From assembly GCA_020625875.1 (NCBI GenBank), contig JAHLAX010000027.1:1-64000 (forward strand): a stretch of DNA of 64,000 nt. Reading direction: 5' to 3'. Each line of letters starts with the position of its first letter. The first letter of the stretch is position 1. The notes under the pieces are model-generated. The model did not search any database. It saw nothing but the letters and a program-made list of their open reading frames with translations, and had not been told where the DNA came from. Origin of the DNA: a bacterium (GTDB taxonomy: Bacteria > Bacillota > Clostridia > Oscillospirales > Acutalibacteraceae). The position numbers and the translations under genes were made by a program. Shown in pieces: positions 34,222-43,156 of the stretch.

Positions 34222-35355
34222 ATGGCAGATAAAAGAGATTATTATGAAGTCCTCGGGCTCAACAAAGGCGCCTCTGAGGATGAGATAAAAAAAGCATACA
34301 GAAAAGCCGCTAAAGAGTATCACCCCGACCTTCATCCAGGTGACAAGGTTGCCGAGGAAAAGTTCAAAGAGGTCAACGAGGCATATGAGGTGCTTTCTGA
34401 CAGCGAAAAGCGCGCGCGCTATGACCAGTTCGGTCACGCGGGCGTAGACCCCAACTTTAGCGCGGGCGGCGGAAGTCCGTTCGGGCAGGATATTGATTTA
34501 GGCGACATCTTCAACAGCTTTTTCGGCGGTTTCGGCGGCGGACGACGCAGCAATCCTAACGCTCCGCGCCGCGGTAACGACGTTGAAACTCAGGTCAGAA
34601 TCACCTTTGAGGAAGCCGCCAAAGGCTGCAAAAAGACTGTTTCTTACAACAATGTCGTTACCTGTGACGATTGTCACGGTACGGGCGCACAGAAGGGCAC
34701 TCAGGCAAAAACCTGTTCCGCGTGCGGCGGCACGGGTAGGGTTACCGTAAGCCAGCGCTCACCTTTCGGCGTTGTTCAGACACAGCGCTCCTGCGACGCG
34801 TGTCGAGGCAAGGGTAAAATTGTGGACACTCCGTGCCGCTCCTGTAACGGCAACGGCAGAAAGCGCGTTACTAAGAAAGTCGAGATCACAATTCCCGCGG
34901 GTATCGACAGCGACCAGGTGCTCAACATCAGCGGACACGGCAACAGCGGCATCAACGGCGGTCCAGCGGGCGATTTGCACGTGTATGTAAGAGTTAAGCC
35001 GCACGAGATCTTTGAGCGCAGAGGCGATGACGTATGGTGCGAGATGCCGATTTCAATAGCACAGGCTATGCTCGGCGCTGAGGTTATCGTGCCCACACTC
35101 GACGGCAAGGTGAGCTATAACGTTCACGAGGGTACTCAGCAGGGTGATGTGTTCAAGCTCAAGGGCAAGGGCATCCCTCACCTTAGCGGACGCGGCAGAG
35201 GCGATCAGTACGTCAAGATGAACATTGAAATACCCAAAAACCTCAACGCAAAGCAAAAAGAAGCCGTCAAAAATCTTGATCAAATGCTCAGCGATAAAAA
35301 CTATTCAAAACAAAAATCATTCCGTGAACGTTTAAAGAAACTGTTTGGAGAATGA
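34222..35355 (+). CDS. dnaJ: Chaperone DnaJ (Hsp40)
   Basis: A 377-residue type I Hsp40. It has the J domain (1-68, HPD motif in EYHPDLHPG), a Gly/Phe-rich linker, four zinc-binding C-x2-C-x-G-x-G repeats ([32 protein letters not shown]) and the C-terminal substrate domains. AAGGAG precedes the ATG. It is last in the hrcA operon, with a terminator 17 bases after the stop. Confidence 0.98.
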   Translation: MADKRDYYEVLGLNKGASEDEIKKAYRKAAKEYHPDLHPGDKVAEEKFKEVNEAYEVLSDSEKRARYDQFGHAGVDPNFSAGGGSPFGQDIDLGDIFNSFFGGFGGGRRSNPNAPRRGNDVETQVRITFEEAAKGCKKTVSYNNVVTCDDCHGTGAQKGTQAKTCSACGGTGRVTVSQRSPFGVVQTQRSCDACRGKGKIVDTPCRSCNGNGRKRVTKKVEITIPAGIDSDQVLNISGHGNSGINGGPAGDLHVYVRVKPHEIFERRGDDVWCEMPISIAQAMLGAEVIVPTLDGKVSYNVHEGTQQGDVFKLKGKGIPHLSGRGRGDQYVKMNIEIPKNLNAKQKEAVKNLDQMLSDKNYSKQKSFRERLKKLFGE

Positions 35356-35371
35356 TGTACATAACGCACTT

Positions 35372-35409
35372 AAAGGGGTAGCTCAATAGTCATTTGAGTT
35401 GCCCTTTTT
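35372..35409 (+). terminator. Terminator of the hrcA-dnaJ operon
   Basis: An imperfect stem (AAAGGG..CTCAA with TTGAG..CCCTTT, 35372-35407) followed by a T run. Confidence 0.75.
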
Positions 35410-35410
35410 G

Positions 35411-35490
35411 TGTCATTCTGAGGAGTAAAGCGACGAAGAATCTTAGATATAATGTGCTTTTAAGATTCTTCGCTGACGCTCAGAATGACA
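35411..35490. repeat. Palindromic intergenic repeat element
   Basis: An 80-base inverted repeat. The left arm runs from TGTCATTCTGAG to CGAAGAATCTTA (35411-35445), and the right arm from TAAGATTCTTCG to CTCAGAATGACA (35461-35490). A half copy of the right arm lies at 39315-39344. I recall words of this kind as dispersed repeats in many bacterial genomes, but I cannot search for them here. Confidence 0.8.
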
Positions 35491-35493
35491 GAG

Positions 35494-35633
35494 GGGCTGA
35501 CTTTTGAACCAGCCCAATATAAATGCCAAAAGCCGCACGGCGTTACACCGTACGGCCTTGGCAAGGGGTTTAGATAAGGAAATGGGTATGAGTGGATGGA
35601 TGCTGAGCATCCACGTGGAAAGCTTTTTTATTT
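35494..35633 (+). other. Series of hairpins, possible small RNA or repeat-derived structure
   Basis: Three hairpins in a row: GGGCTG/CAGCCC (35494-35515); a long one from TGCCAA to TTGGCA with an inner GCCG-x-ACGG/CCGT-x-CGGC stem (35524-35563); and GTGGATG/CATCCAC (35592-35614). They are followed by a T run at 35624-35629. A weak promoter-like pair (CTGACT 35497, TATAAA 35518) has only a 15-base spacer. No protein is evident. The rest of the intergenic stretch up to 35707 shows nothing else. Confidence 0.4.
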
Positions 35634-35707
35634 TCGACAACGTTTCGTATATCCATAACTTTCATCCGCATACTTTCGTTTTTTAATGTCTGTACGTTGT
35701 CAACTAT

Positions 35708-36529
35708 TTACGCGGATTTCTCCGTCTGATTCTTTGGAATTTTAACCGTGTATTCTATAAAATCCCCGCTGTCTTTATGCTTGCATACGGCGTCAATTCC
35801 CGCCTCCTGCATTGTGCTGACAGCCTTGTTAATGGTGTTGATAAAAATTCTCACGTCGCGTATTACTATTTTACGCGACCCTTTTTTTATTTCGTCGGGA
35901 GCGGTTGAATCATACAAAAGCTTTTCAATCAGCTCCTCGGACTGGGCGACATTGAGGTTTTGAGCGATTATTTTTGAGAGAGCCTCGCGCCGAAGCTCTA
36001 CATCCATTATTCTCAACAGCGCTCTGGCGTGTCTTTCGGACAAGCCCGCCTGAACAATCCAGTCCTGCTCGTCATAAGTAAGGTTTAAGAGTCTCAGCTT
36101 ATTAGCGATTGTGCTCTGGCTTTTGCCGAGCTTCTTTGCCGCCTGCTCTTGGGTTATGCCGTAGCGGCGGATAAGTCTCGAAATTCCGCGCGCTTCCTCG
36201 AATATTCCGAGGTCACAACGCTGAAGGTTTTCGACTAATGCCAGCATCGCCGATTCGCGGTCGTTGCATTTTACCACTATGCACGGTACCTTTGAAAAAC
36301 CCGCGATGACTGACGCTCTGAGCCGCCGCTCGCCCGCGATTATCTCATATTCAGACTGGGACACTCGCCTGACAGTAAGCGGCTGCAAAATGCCGTTCTC
36401 CGCTATAGAGCTAGCCAAATCGCGCAGCTGTTCATCATCAAAGATTTTTCTCGGCTGGGTTTTGTTGGGGCGAATTTTAATTGTCGGTATTTCAACAATT
36501 TTGTTTTCGCTTTTTGATAAGTAGTTCAA
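35708..36529 (-). CDS. noc: ParB-family nucleoid occlusion-like protein
   Basis: A 273-residue ParB paralogue with the CTP-binding box GERRLRA near residue 66, ENLQRCDLGIFEEARG and a helix-turn-helix QEQAAKKLGKSQSTIANKLRLL. Its place directly after rsmG is that of Noc in Bacillus, which binds its own palindromes and keeps FtsZ off the nucleoid. It could instead be a second ParB using parS. TTG at 36529 is the start, with GAGG 7 bases upstream. The true spo0J is at 25764. Confidence 0.8.
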   Translation of the reverse strand: MNYLSKSENKIVEIPTIKIRPNKTQPRKIFDDEQLRDLASSIAENGILQPLTVRRVSQSEYEIIAGERRLRASVIAGFSKVPCIVVKCNDRESAMLALVENLQRCDLGIFEEARGISRLIRRYGITQEQAAKKLGKSQSTIANKLRLLNLTYDEQDWIVQAGLSERHARALLRIMDVELRREALSKIIAQNLNVAQSEELIEKLLYDSTAPDEIKKGSRKIVIRDVRIFINTINKAVSTMQEAGIDAVCKHKDSGDFIEYTVKIPKNQTEKSA

Positions 36530-36653
36530 AATTTCGCCTCAAATCAATTTTGTTTGTCCCCCTCGCCGCGATTATATAATAACACGTTGGACAGGCATAT
36601 TTTGTCGAAGCGTGAGTGAATATAATAATTTGTTTTGAAACTTTTTGCAGAAA

Positions 36654-36680
36654 AAAGTAAAGAGCTGCCGAAGCAGCCCT
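36654..36680 (-). terminator. Terminator after rsmG
   Basis: On the minus strand a GCTGC/GCAGC stem with a TTCG loop, extended by outer pairs, is followed by CTTTTTTC. It separates rsmG from noc, so noc needs some read-through or its own promoter. Confidence 0.75.
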
Positions 36681-37382
36681 TTATAATGGTTTTGATTGAA
36701 TTTTTGATGAATGGCGGGGATATTGTTTCGGAGTAGGCACTATCTTATCAATAACAACTATCGTCCTGCCTGAATCTTTAAGCTCAAACTCGTTGACAGC
36801 GTTTATTTTTCCGCCCAAGGTTTTAATCGCTGTTTTCGCTTCGCTCAGCTCCTCGGTGAGCTCGGGTCCTTTCATTGATATAAACTGCCCGCCGACCTTA
36901 ACGTAGGGCAAACAGTATTCAGACAAGGTATTAAGTCTTGCTACGGCTCTGGAAACCGCTATATCAAATCTTTCACGATACTCTGCGTTTTTCGCTCCGT
37001 CCTCTGCTCTGGCGTGAACTAAATCAGCGTCAATATTAAGGTCTGAACAGACCTCATTTAAAAAGTTCAATCTCTTGTTAAGGCTGTCAAGCAGTGTCAG
37101 TTTTATATCAGGCCGCGCTATTTTTAGCGGAATCCCGGGGAAGCCCGCGCCTGTGCCGACATCAATCACACTCGCGCCCTGCGGTATGTCGCAGTATTTT
37201 AATAAAGTAAGACTGTCAACAAAATGTTTTATTACAACCTCCTCGGGTTCGGTGATTCGAGTGAGGTTTATTTTTTTGTTCCATTCTATGAGTAATTTAT
37301 AGTAGCTCTCAAACTGTCCTTTTTGCAAAAAGGACAGATCTACGCCTATATTCGCGCACTCTTTTGTCAGTAAATTTTTCAT
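36681..37382 (-). CDS. rsmG: 16S rRNA (guanine-N7) methyltransferase RsmG
   Basis: A 233-residue SAM enzyme that methylates G527 of 16S rRNA; its loss gives low-level streptomycin resistance in other species. It has the signature WNKKINLTRI, HFVDSLTLL, the SAM loop DVGTGAGFPGIPLKI and SRAVARLNTLSEY. The ATG at 37382 overlaps the mnmG stop (ATGA), so the pair is coupled. Confidence 0.97.
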   Translation of the reverse strand: MKNLLTKECANIGVDLSFLQKGQFESYYKLLIEWNKKINLTRITEPEEVVIKHFVDSLTLLKYCDIPQGASVIDVGTGAGFPGIPLKIARPDIKLTLLDSLNKRLNFLNEVCSDLNIDADLVHARAEDGAKNAEYRERFDIAVSRAVARLNTLSEYCLPYVKVGGQFISMKGPELTEELSEAKTAIKTLGGKINAVNEFELKDSGRTIVVIDKIVPTPKQYPRHSSKIQSKPL

Positions 37383-39247
37383 CTTCTCTTTTGTCCTAAC
37401 CAAATAAGTAACACGTTAATATCCGCGGGTGATACTCCCGAGATTCGGGAAGCTTGTCCGATATTGAGCGGCTTGATTTTGTTCAGCTTTTCCTGTGCTT
37501 CGAGTCTGAGCCCCTTGATTTCGGTGTAATCCATATTTTCAGGGAGCTTTTTGTTCTCGAGCTTCTGCATCTGCTCAACCTGTTTTAGCTGCTTTTCAAT
37601 ATATCCCGCGTATTTTACCTCAATTTCGACCTGTTCAAAAATATTGTTGTCCAATTCAGGTCGTGTTTTATCAATCGGCGCTAAGTCCTCGTAGCTCAGC
37701 TGAGGTCTGCGCAACAAATCAATGAGCTTCGCTCCCGTAGTGAGGGGCGATGTTTCACGTGAAACAAGTATCTCGTTTATTTTGTCGGACGGAGGAATAA
37801 CAACCTTTGAAATTCTTTTTATTTCTTCCGCTTTTAGTTCTTGTTTGCGGTTGAATTTTTCCCATCGCTCGTCAGAAATCAAACCGATTCTTCGCCCGAT
37901 AGGGGTTAATCGAACATCGGCATTATCCTGTCTGAGCACAAGTCTGTACTCGCTACGCGAGGTCATCATTCTGTAGGGTTCGTTCGCTCCCTTTGTAACA
38001 AGGTCGTCAATCAGCGTACCGATATATGAGGTTGAGCGGTCAAGCACAAGCTCATCCATACCCTGAATTTTCAGCGCGGCGTTAATGCCCGCGATTAAAC
38101 CTTGAGCCGCCGCCTCTTCATAGCCTGAGCTGCCGTTGAACTGTCCCGCGCCGTATAGGCCCTCGAAATTTTTAAACTCAAGAGTTGATTTCATTTCGGT
38201 GGGATCAACGCAATCATATTCAATCGCGTAGGCAGGGCGCATAATCACGCAGTTCTCGAGTCCTTTTATAGTATGGTAAAACTTAACCTGAACCTCCTCG
38301 GGGAGAGAGGAGCTCATACCCTGAAGATACATTTCTTCCGTATCAAGTCCGCAGGGCTCTATGAAAAGCTGATGACGTTTTTTCTCCGCGAAGCGTACAA
38401 TTTTGTCCTCTAAACTAGGGCAGTAGCGCGGACCGACACCCTCTATCTTTCCGCCGTACAATGGTGAGCGGTGGATATTTTCAAGGATTATATCCTTTGT
38501 CTTTTCGTTTGTCCAGCTGATGTGACACTTGACTTTGTTTTCGCCTAAGTCGTCAGTATCATAAGAAAAAGGTATCGGCGGTTCATCGCCGAGCTGTTCC
38601 TCAAGCTCAGAAAAATCTATGCTGCTTCTGAGCACGCGCGCGGGCGTTCCTGTTTTGAACCTTCTGAGCGGCAAACCCAAATCTTTGAGGCTTTGACCGA
38701 GGAAGCTCGCGGGGAAGATTCCGTCAGGTCCGCTGTCGTAGCTTACTTCACCTACAAAAATTCTTCCGCCGAGATATGTACCTGTAGCGATAATAACCAC
38801 TTTGACTTCGTATTCGCCGAGCATTCGGGTAGTAACTGTATATCCTTTTTCTGTCTTTTTTATATCGGTGATTTCAGCTTGATGCAGTTCCAGATTATCC
38901 TGAAGCTCCAGCTTATGCTTCATCACATCAGAATACTTTCTTCTGTCTATCTGCGCTCTCAATGAGTGAACAGCGGGACCTTTGCCACGGTTGAGCATAC
39001 GACTCTGCAAAAAACATTCATCGGCAGTCTTGCCCATTTCACCGCCAAGAGCGTCAATCTCACGCACAAGATGTCCCTTTGCCGTGCCGCCGATAGAGGG
39101 GTTACAAGGACAGTTGCCGACCGCGTCCATATTGATTGTGAACACAACGGTCTTACACCCGAGTCGAGCCGCAGCCAACGCTGCTTCTATACCCGCGTGT
39201 CCCGCGCCTATTACGGCAATATCAAATTGTCCCGCTGAATATTTCAT
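37379..39247 (-). CDS. mnmG: tRNA uridine-5-carboxymethylaminomethyl modification enzyme MnmG
   Basis: A 622-residue FAD enzyme acting with MnmE on U34 of tRNAs. It shows the Rossmann motif GAGHAGIEAALAAARLG at the start, CNPSIGGTAKGHLVREIDALGG, the catalytic-Cys region and the C-terminal GidA-associated domain. AGGAG lies 6 bases before the ATG. A perfect parS site lies inside the coding sequence at 37751-37766, and another in the gap upstream. Confidence 0.98.
   Translation of the reverse strand: MKYSAGQFDIAVIGAGHAGIEAALAAARLGCKTVVFTINMDAVGNCPCNPSIGGTAKGHLVREIDALGGEMGKTADECFLQSRMLNRGKGPAVHSLRAQIDRRKYSDVMKHKLELQDNLELHQAEITDIKKTEKGYTVTTRMLGEYEVKVVIIATGTYLGGRIFVGEVSYDSGPDGIFPASFLGQSLKDLGLPLRRFKTGTPARVLRSSIDFSELEEQLGDEPPIPFSYDTDDLGENKVKCHISWTNEKTKDIILENIHRSPLYGGKIEGVGPRYCPSLEDKIVRFAEKKRHQLFIEPCGLDTEEMYLQGMSSSLPEEVQVKFYHTIKGLENCVIMRPAYAIEYDCVDPTEMKSTLEFKNFEGLYGAGQFNGSSGYEEAAAQGLIAGINAALKIQGMDELVLDRSTSYIGTLIDDLVTKGANEPYRMMTSRSEYRLVLRQDNADVRLTPIGRRIGLISDERWEKFNRKQELKAEEIKRISKVVIPPSDKINEILVSRETSPLTTGAKLIDLLRRPQLSYEDLAPIDKTRPELDNNIFEQVEIEVKYAGYIEKQLKQVEQMQKLENKKLPENMDYTEIKGLRLEAQEKLNKIKPLNIGQASRISGVSPADINVLLIWLGQKRR
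37751..37766. promoter_or_regulatory. parS site 1 (inside mnmG)
   Basis: The exact 16-base palindrome TGTTTCACGTGAAACA, the Bacillus-type parS bound by Spo0J/ParB. It is about 7 kb from the dnaN-proximal origin. Confidence 0.95.
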
Positions 39248-39264
39248 AATTTCTCCTGTCTGGT

Positions 39265-39286
39265 TGTCTAGCCTCGTTGCTCTGCG
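39265..39286 (-). repeat. 22-base word shared with the hrcA leader
   Basis: On the minus strand this is identical to 30529-30550. It lies 18 bases before the mnmG start and in the same orientation relative to the gene as at hrcA. Confidence 0.85.
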
Positions 39287-39297
39287 ATTTTCTTATA

Positions 39298-39313
39298 TGT
39301 TTCACGTGAAACA
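39298..39313. promoter_or_regulatory. parS site 2 (mnmE-mnmG gap)
   Basis: A second exact TGTTTCACGTGAAACA palindrome, 1.5 kb from the first. Confidence 0.95.
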
Positions 39314-39314
39314 A

Positions 39315-39344
39315 AAGATTCTTCGGCGATGCCTCAGAATGACA
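39315..39344. repeat. Half copy of the 35.4-kb palindromic element
   Basis: AAGATTCTTCG, a short variable part, then CTCAGAATGACA: the right arm of the element at 35461-35490, beginning one base after parS site 2. Confidence 0.75.
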
Positions 39345-39353
39345 TAGTTGCTT

Positions 39354-40721
39354 TTACTTTCCTACGCAGAAGTTGTGGAATACATTATCGACAACAACCT
39401 CGCTGACTCTTTCGCCCGTAAGCTCCAGAATATACGCTATGGCGTCTTCGAGCGCGACCTCGACCGCGTCGAAGGTCATACCCATATTAAGAGCTTCTCT
39501 TGCTTCATCAATTGAATTCTTTGCGTTTAGCGCCGCCTGTCTTTGGCGTTCGTTGGCGAGTATTCCTTCGCTTGGATTAAAGCTATCTGTTCCCGCGATT
39601 TCAACTATCATCTTTTCGAGCTGTTCAAAGCCTTCGCCGGTTTTGGCGGAAAGTTTTATTACTCTTTTTATTCTGTCTGTTATGTATTGCTCGTCAATAT
39701 TTGAATCCAAATCATCCTTATTAATTATCGCGATTGTCTGAACATCTTTAATATCTTCTATCAATTGTCTATCGTTTTCGTCCAGTTCCTTGCTTGAATC
39801 GAACACAGCGAGCACAAGCCCGCAGTTTTTAAGGCGGTTTTTCGCCAAATCAACGCCGATTTTTTCAACTGTATCTTCTGTGTTTCTCAAGCCCGCAGTA
39901 TCGCTGAGCCGCAAAACCACATCACCGACAAGAACGGTCTCTTCAACAATATCTCTCGTTGTACCCGGAATCTCGGTAACAATACTTCGATTGTGTCCCG
40001 AAAGCAGGTTCATCAGTGTGCTTTTTCCCGCGTTTGGCTTGCCCGCGATAACGGTATCTATTCCTTCCTTGATTGTCTGGCCTTTATCATAAGTTTTGAG
40101 GAGAGAGTTTATTTCTTCGCTGACTTCGCAAAAAATCGCGGATAATTCAACCTCTGTAACATCCTCAATATCCTCTTCGGGATAGTCCACCCATGCGCTC
40201 AGATGCGCCGCGGTTGTTACGAGCTTATTCTTTATCTTTTCTATTCTGTTCCAAAGGGCGCCTTTTTTTGCGCTGAGAGCCGCTCTGGCGGCAGTTTTAC
40301 TTTTTGCTGAGATTATATCAATTACCGCCTCAGCTTCAGTTAAATCAATTTTACCGTTAAGAAAAGCGCGCTTTGTAAACTCACCCGCCTGCGCGGATAC
40401 GGCACCGCTGTCAAGCACCGCGCGTAAAACCTCGCGGGTAACAAACAACCCTCCGTGACAAGATAGCTCCGCTACATCTTCTCCGGTATAGCTTCTGGGC
40501 GCTCTGAAAACTGTCGCGACACATTCGTCGATAGTTTCTTCGTCTTTTACAATATGACCGAACGCCGCGCTGTAGCCTTTTAAATCACAAAGCTTTTTAT
40601 TATTTACCGACTTAAAAACTTTGTCGGCAATTTGTATAGCGTTTTCGCCGCTGATTCTGATTACGCCGATACCGCCCTCACCCTGAGCCGTAGATATGGC
40701 CGCTATAGTTTTATTATTCAT
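39354..40721 (-). CDS. mnmE: tRNA modification GTPase MnmE
   Basis: A 455-residue enzyme with an N-terminal folate-binding domain (TIAAISTAQGEGGIGVIRISG), a G domain (GKPNAGKSTLMNLL, DTAG, NKDD) and the C-terminal catalytic NFCVGK with its Cys. It partners MnmG in U34 modification. ATG 40721 gives the usual family start; two upstream ATG codons are possible. The hairpin at 40740-40763 sits between it and khpB. Confidence 0.96.
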   Translation of the reverse strand: MNNKTIAAISTAQGEGGIGVIRISGENAIQIADKVFKSVNNKKLCDLKGYSAAFGHIVKDEETIDECVATVFRAPRSYTGEDVAELSCHGGLFVTREVLRAVLDSGAVSAQAGEFTKRAFLNGKIDLTEAEAVIDIISAKSKTAARAALSAKKGALWNRIEKIKNKLVTTAAHLSAWVDYPEEDIEDVTEVELSAIFCEVSEEINSLLKTYDKGQTIKEGIDTVIAGKPNAGKSTLMNLLSGHNRSIVTEIPGTTRDIVEETVLVGDVVLRLSDTAGLRNTEDTVEKIGVDLAKNRLKNCGLVLAVFDSSKELDENDRQLIEDIKDVQTIAIINKDDLDSNIDEQYITDRIKRVIKLSAKTGEGFEQLEKMIVEIAGTDSFNPSEGILANERQRQAALNAKNSIDEAREALNMGMTFDAVEVALEDAIAYILELTGERVSEVVVDNVFHNFCVGK

Positions 40722-40739
40722 ATTTAATTCCATACAAAA

Positions 40740-40763
40740 GAGCCGCCGCAAAAGCGACAGCTC
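40740..40763 (-). other. Hairpin between khpB and mnmE
   Basis: A 10-bp stem with two G-U pairs and a TTTT loop (40740-40749 with 40754-40763), followed on the minus strand by TTTTG. It could be a weak terminator or could limit access to the mnmE start. Confidence 0.5.
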
Positions 40764-40769
40764 CCCAAA

Positions 40770-41528
40770 TTAATCTATTCTTCCGTAGAGACCCGCTCCG
40801 TTACTCTCATCGAGCGGTTTACGGTCGGGATTTGCCGCGGGACGTGAGTTAGAGCGCTGTGACCCTCTCCTGCCCGAATAGCCTCTGTTTTTTCTCTCCT
40901 TAGGGTCGGGACCGATAACAACATGACGCACGGCTCCTTCGCCCTCGCTCCATGAGGTTGCTCCCTTAACCTTCTGAACCGATGTATGAATAATCCTTCT
41001 TTCAAAAGGATTCATAGGCTCAAGAGAAGTTTTCTTGCCTGTTTTTACCGCTTTATAAGCGAGCTTTCTACCGAGAATTTCGAGAGTCTTTTCTCTTTTT
41101 TCGCGGTAGTTGCCTGTGTTTACGGTAATTTTGAAATAGCTGTTATCAACATGATTAGCTACCAGACTTGTAAGATATTGCAAAGCGTCGAGCGTTTCGC
41201 CTCGTCTGCCGATAATAAAACCTACTTCTTCGCCCTCAATATCAAAAGTCGCGCTTGAATCTGTCTTTTCAACGTCAACAGTCAAATCCGAAAGACCCAT
41301 AGCGTTAATTACATTCTTTAAAAATTCTTCCGCAACATCCGCGGGACTACCCTTAATGGTGATTTTTACCTTCGCCTGTTTTCCGCCGAAAAGTCCGAGA
41401 ACTTTTTTCTCAGGCATCTGAATTACCTCAAAATCCACCTCATCAGTTTCAGAAAGACCAAGCTGATTTTTGGCGTCTAACAAAGCTAATTCAGGTGTAT
41501 CACCTGTTCCAATAACTTCTTTAACCAT
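40770..41528 (-). CDS. khpB: RNA-binding protein KhpB (Jag/EloR)
   Basis: A 252-residue protein with the Jag N-terminal domain (1-50, VIGTGDTPELALLDAKNQLG), a KH domain (about 75-150, GEEVGFIIGRRGETLDALQYLTSLV) and an R3H domain (about 155-210, LEPMNPFERRIIHTSVQ), then an Arg/Ser/Gly-rich tail. It binds RNA and links to cell elongation in other Firmicutes. It lies directly after yidC, as is typical. Confidence 0.95.
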   Translation of the reverse strand: MVKEVIGTGDTPELALLDAKNQLGLSETDEVDFEVIQMPEKKVLGLFGGKQAKVKITIKGSPADVAEEFLKNVINAMGLSDLTVDVEKTDSSATFDIEGEEVGFIIGRRGETLDALQYLTSLVANHVDNSYFKITVNTGNYREKREKTLEILGRKLAYKAVKTGKKTSLEPMNPFERRIIHTSVQKVKGATSWSEGEGAVRHVVIGPDPKERKNRGYSGRRGSQRSNSRPAANPDRKPLDESNGAGLYGRID

Positions 41529-41549
41529 AATAAACCTCTATGTAAATTA

Positions 41550-42509
41550 TTATTTTTTCTTACTGTTATCATACGCCGGAGCATATGAGTACTGAACCTG
41601 CGCTTCCTGCTGCTCAAGCAGAGCTACGTGTTGAGCTTCGGTTCTGGCAATCATCATATCAGGACCATAGAATTTGCCCATTATAATAGACTGAATCAAA
41701 CTGAATACCGATGAACAAATCCAATAGAAACCAACCGCGGCGGGTACAACAAACGAGATATAAGCCGAGAACAGCGGCAGAGCGAACATAATAAACTTCA
41801 TACAACCCTGCTGGCCCTGTCCTGTCTTATTGATTCTCATTGTAACAATCTGCGCTGCTACAGATGAAACAAAGCACAGTACGGGAATCAAAGTATAGAA
41901 CGATAGGAATCCGTTTACCTGAGGCGTTTCAAGAAGATTGAAGCCCGCAAAATTAAATCCGCTTACAAACATCTCGATGTTTGCTACGTCCGCGCCCGAA
42001 AACAGTGTTCCGATAAGCGACTTTGAGTTGGCAAGCATCTTGATTAAATCAATTTCCTGATAAGTGGTCATACCTGTCGCAGTATAAACAGGATGTCCTG
42101 GCAAAGCGCTGATAAACTGCTTAGCGTTTGCTACAACTTCTGAATTAACATGAAGAGTATTTGTCAGCGGATAAGCTACACAATAGAAGATACCCAACAT
42201 AATAAGCATAGGAATTATGCTTGTCAGACAACCGCTTGTGGGGCTGACGCCTTCTTTCTGATACAGCTTCTGCATCTCTTCATTTTGTTTTTGACGATTA
42301 TTTGCGTATTTTTCTCTGATTTCCTTTTGCTTCTTTTGGAGTCTGGCTGTGCTCGCCATACTTTTTTGCTGTTTGATAGAAAAAGGAAATATAATCATTC
42401 TGATTATAATTGTGAAGAATATAATCGAAACTCCGAAGTTCTTAAATACGTAAAAAAGAGCCCAGAGTAAGTATCCGAGGATACTTCCGAAAAAACCGAA
42501 TATTTGCAT
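41550..42509 (-). CDS. yidC: Membrane protein insertase YidC/SpoIIIJ
   Basis: A 319-residue Oxa1-type insertase with five membrane segments. It has the conserved first cytoplasmic loop (SIKQQKSMASTARLQKKQKEIREKY) and the second hydrophobic block with the catalytic-groove Arg in FFTIIIRMIIFPFS. There is no N-terminal lipobox, unlike Bacillus SpoIIIJ. The ATG touches the yidD stop with no gap. It inserts membrane proteins alone or with SecYEG. Confidence 0.96.
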   Translation of the reverse strand: MQIFGFFGSILGYLLWALFYVFKNFGVSIIFFTIIIRMIIFPFSIKQQKSMASTARLQKKQKEIREKYANNRQKQNEEMQKLYQKEGVSPTSGCLTSIIPMLIMLGIFYCVAYPLTNTLHVNSEVVANAKQFISALPGHPVYTATGMTTYQEIDLIKMLANSKSLIGTLFSGADVANIEMFVSGFNFAGFNLLETPQVNGFLSFYTLIPVLCFVSSVAAQIVTMRINKTGQGQQGCMKFIMFALPLFSAYISFVVPAAVGFYWICSSVFSLIQSIIMGKFYGPDMMIARTEAQHVALLEQQEAQVQYSYAPAYDNSKKK

Positions 42510-42746
42510 TTAAGAGTTCCTTTTCTTTTTTTTCTTTTCCGGGACGGGGTCATATCCGCCTCTGGAGAAAGGATTACATCTCAGAACGCGCCACAAAGAA
42601 AGCAGCGTTCCCTTAAAAAAACCGTGCGTTTCTAAAGCCTCTACCGCGTAATTTGAACAAGTCGGAAAATATTTGCACTTTGAGGATGTATTAGCGGAGA
42701 TGTTTCTTTGATAAAACTTTATAAATCGAATAAACAAACGTTTCAT
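42510..42746 (-). CDS. yidD: Membrane insertion efficiency factor YidD
   Basis: A 78-residue protein with the family core [59 protein letters not shown], including three conserved Cys. Position between rnpA and yidC is canonical. Confidence 0.96.
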   Translation of the reverse strand: MKRLFIRFIKFYQRNISANTSSKCKYFPTCSNYAVEALETHGFFKGTLLSLWRVLRCNPFSRGGYDPVPEKKKKKRNS

Positions 42747-42748
42747 TA

Positions 42749-43087
42749 TTAATCTTTATAAATCTCTGCTTTTTTGAATTGATACTCCATATCAGATAAT
42801 ATCTGAGTACTTTTTACAAAAGGAGTTTTTCCTCTCGCTACAAAAACTATGTCATATCCTCTTTTTAATTTTGGAGCCAGCTCCCAAAAAGCCGCTCTTA
42901 TTACTCTACGCGCACGGCTGCGCCTTACGGCGTTTCCAATTTTTTTGCCCGTGGTTATACCATATCGAAGGTTATTTGTTTTATTTTTTGAAAGATAAAT
43001 TACAAGTACAGGACTAACAAAGCTTTTTCCGTGTTTATACAATCTTTGAAAATCTCTGTTTTCTTTTAAAGTGATATAATCACTCAT
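42749..43087 (-). CDS. rnpA: Ribonuclease P protein component
   Basis: A 112-residue basic protein assisting the RNase P RNA in 5' tRNA maturation. The RNR-like motif [21 protein letters not shown] is clear. ATG at 43087 gives the usual family start. It is followed by yidD after 2 bases. Confidence 0.96.
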   Translation of the reverse strand: MSDYITLKENRDFQRLYKHGKSFVSPVLVIYLSKNKTNNLRYGITTGKKIGNAVRRSRARRVIRAAFWELAPKLKRGYDIVFVARGKTPFVKSTQILSDMEYQFKKAEIYKD

Positions 43088-43130
43088 TATAACCACCCGA
43101 GCTCGCGGGACATATTCCCATAAAATAATA

Positions 43131-43154
43131 AAGACCACATAAAAAAGTGGCCTT
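43131..43154 (-). other. Hairpin between rpmH and rnpA
   Basis: An 8-bp stem with one G-U pair (43131-43138 with 43147-43154) is followed on the minus strand by a T-rich stretch. It probably makes part of the transcripts stop after rpmH, so that L34 exceeds RnpA. Confidence 0.6.
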
Positions 43155-43156
43155 AA

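Noticed and set aside
35500..35686. A 60-codon open frame between dnaJ and noc
   Set aside because: It is made of hairpin repeat sequence, has no ribosome-binding site and no domain-like composition.
37125..37145. A CCCGGG-containing palindrome-like stretch as a Noc-binding site
   Set aside because: It lies in rsmG coding sequence and does not match the ATTTCCCGGGAAAT type.
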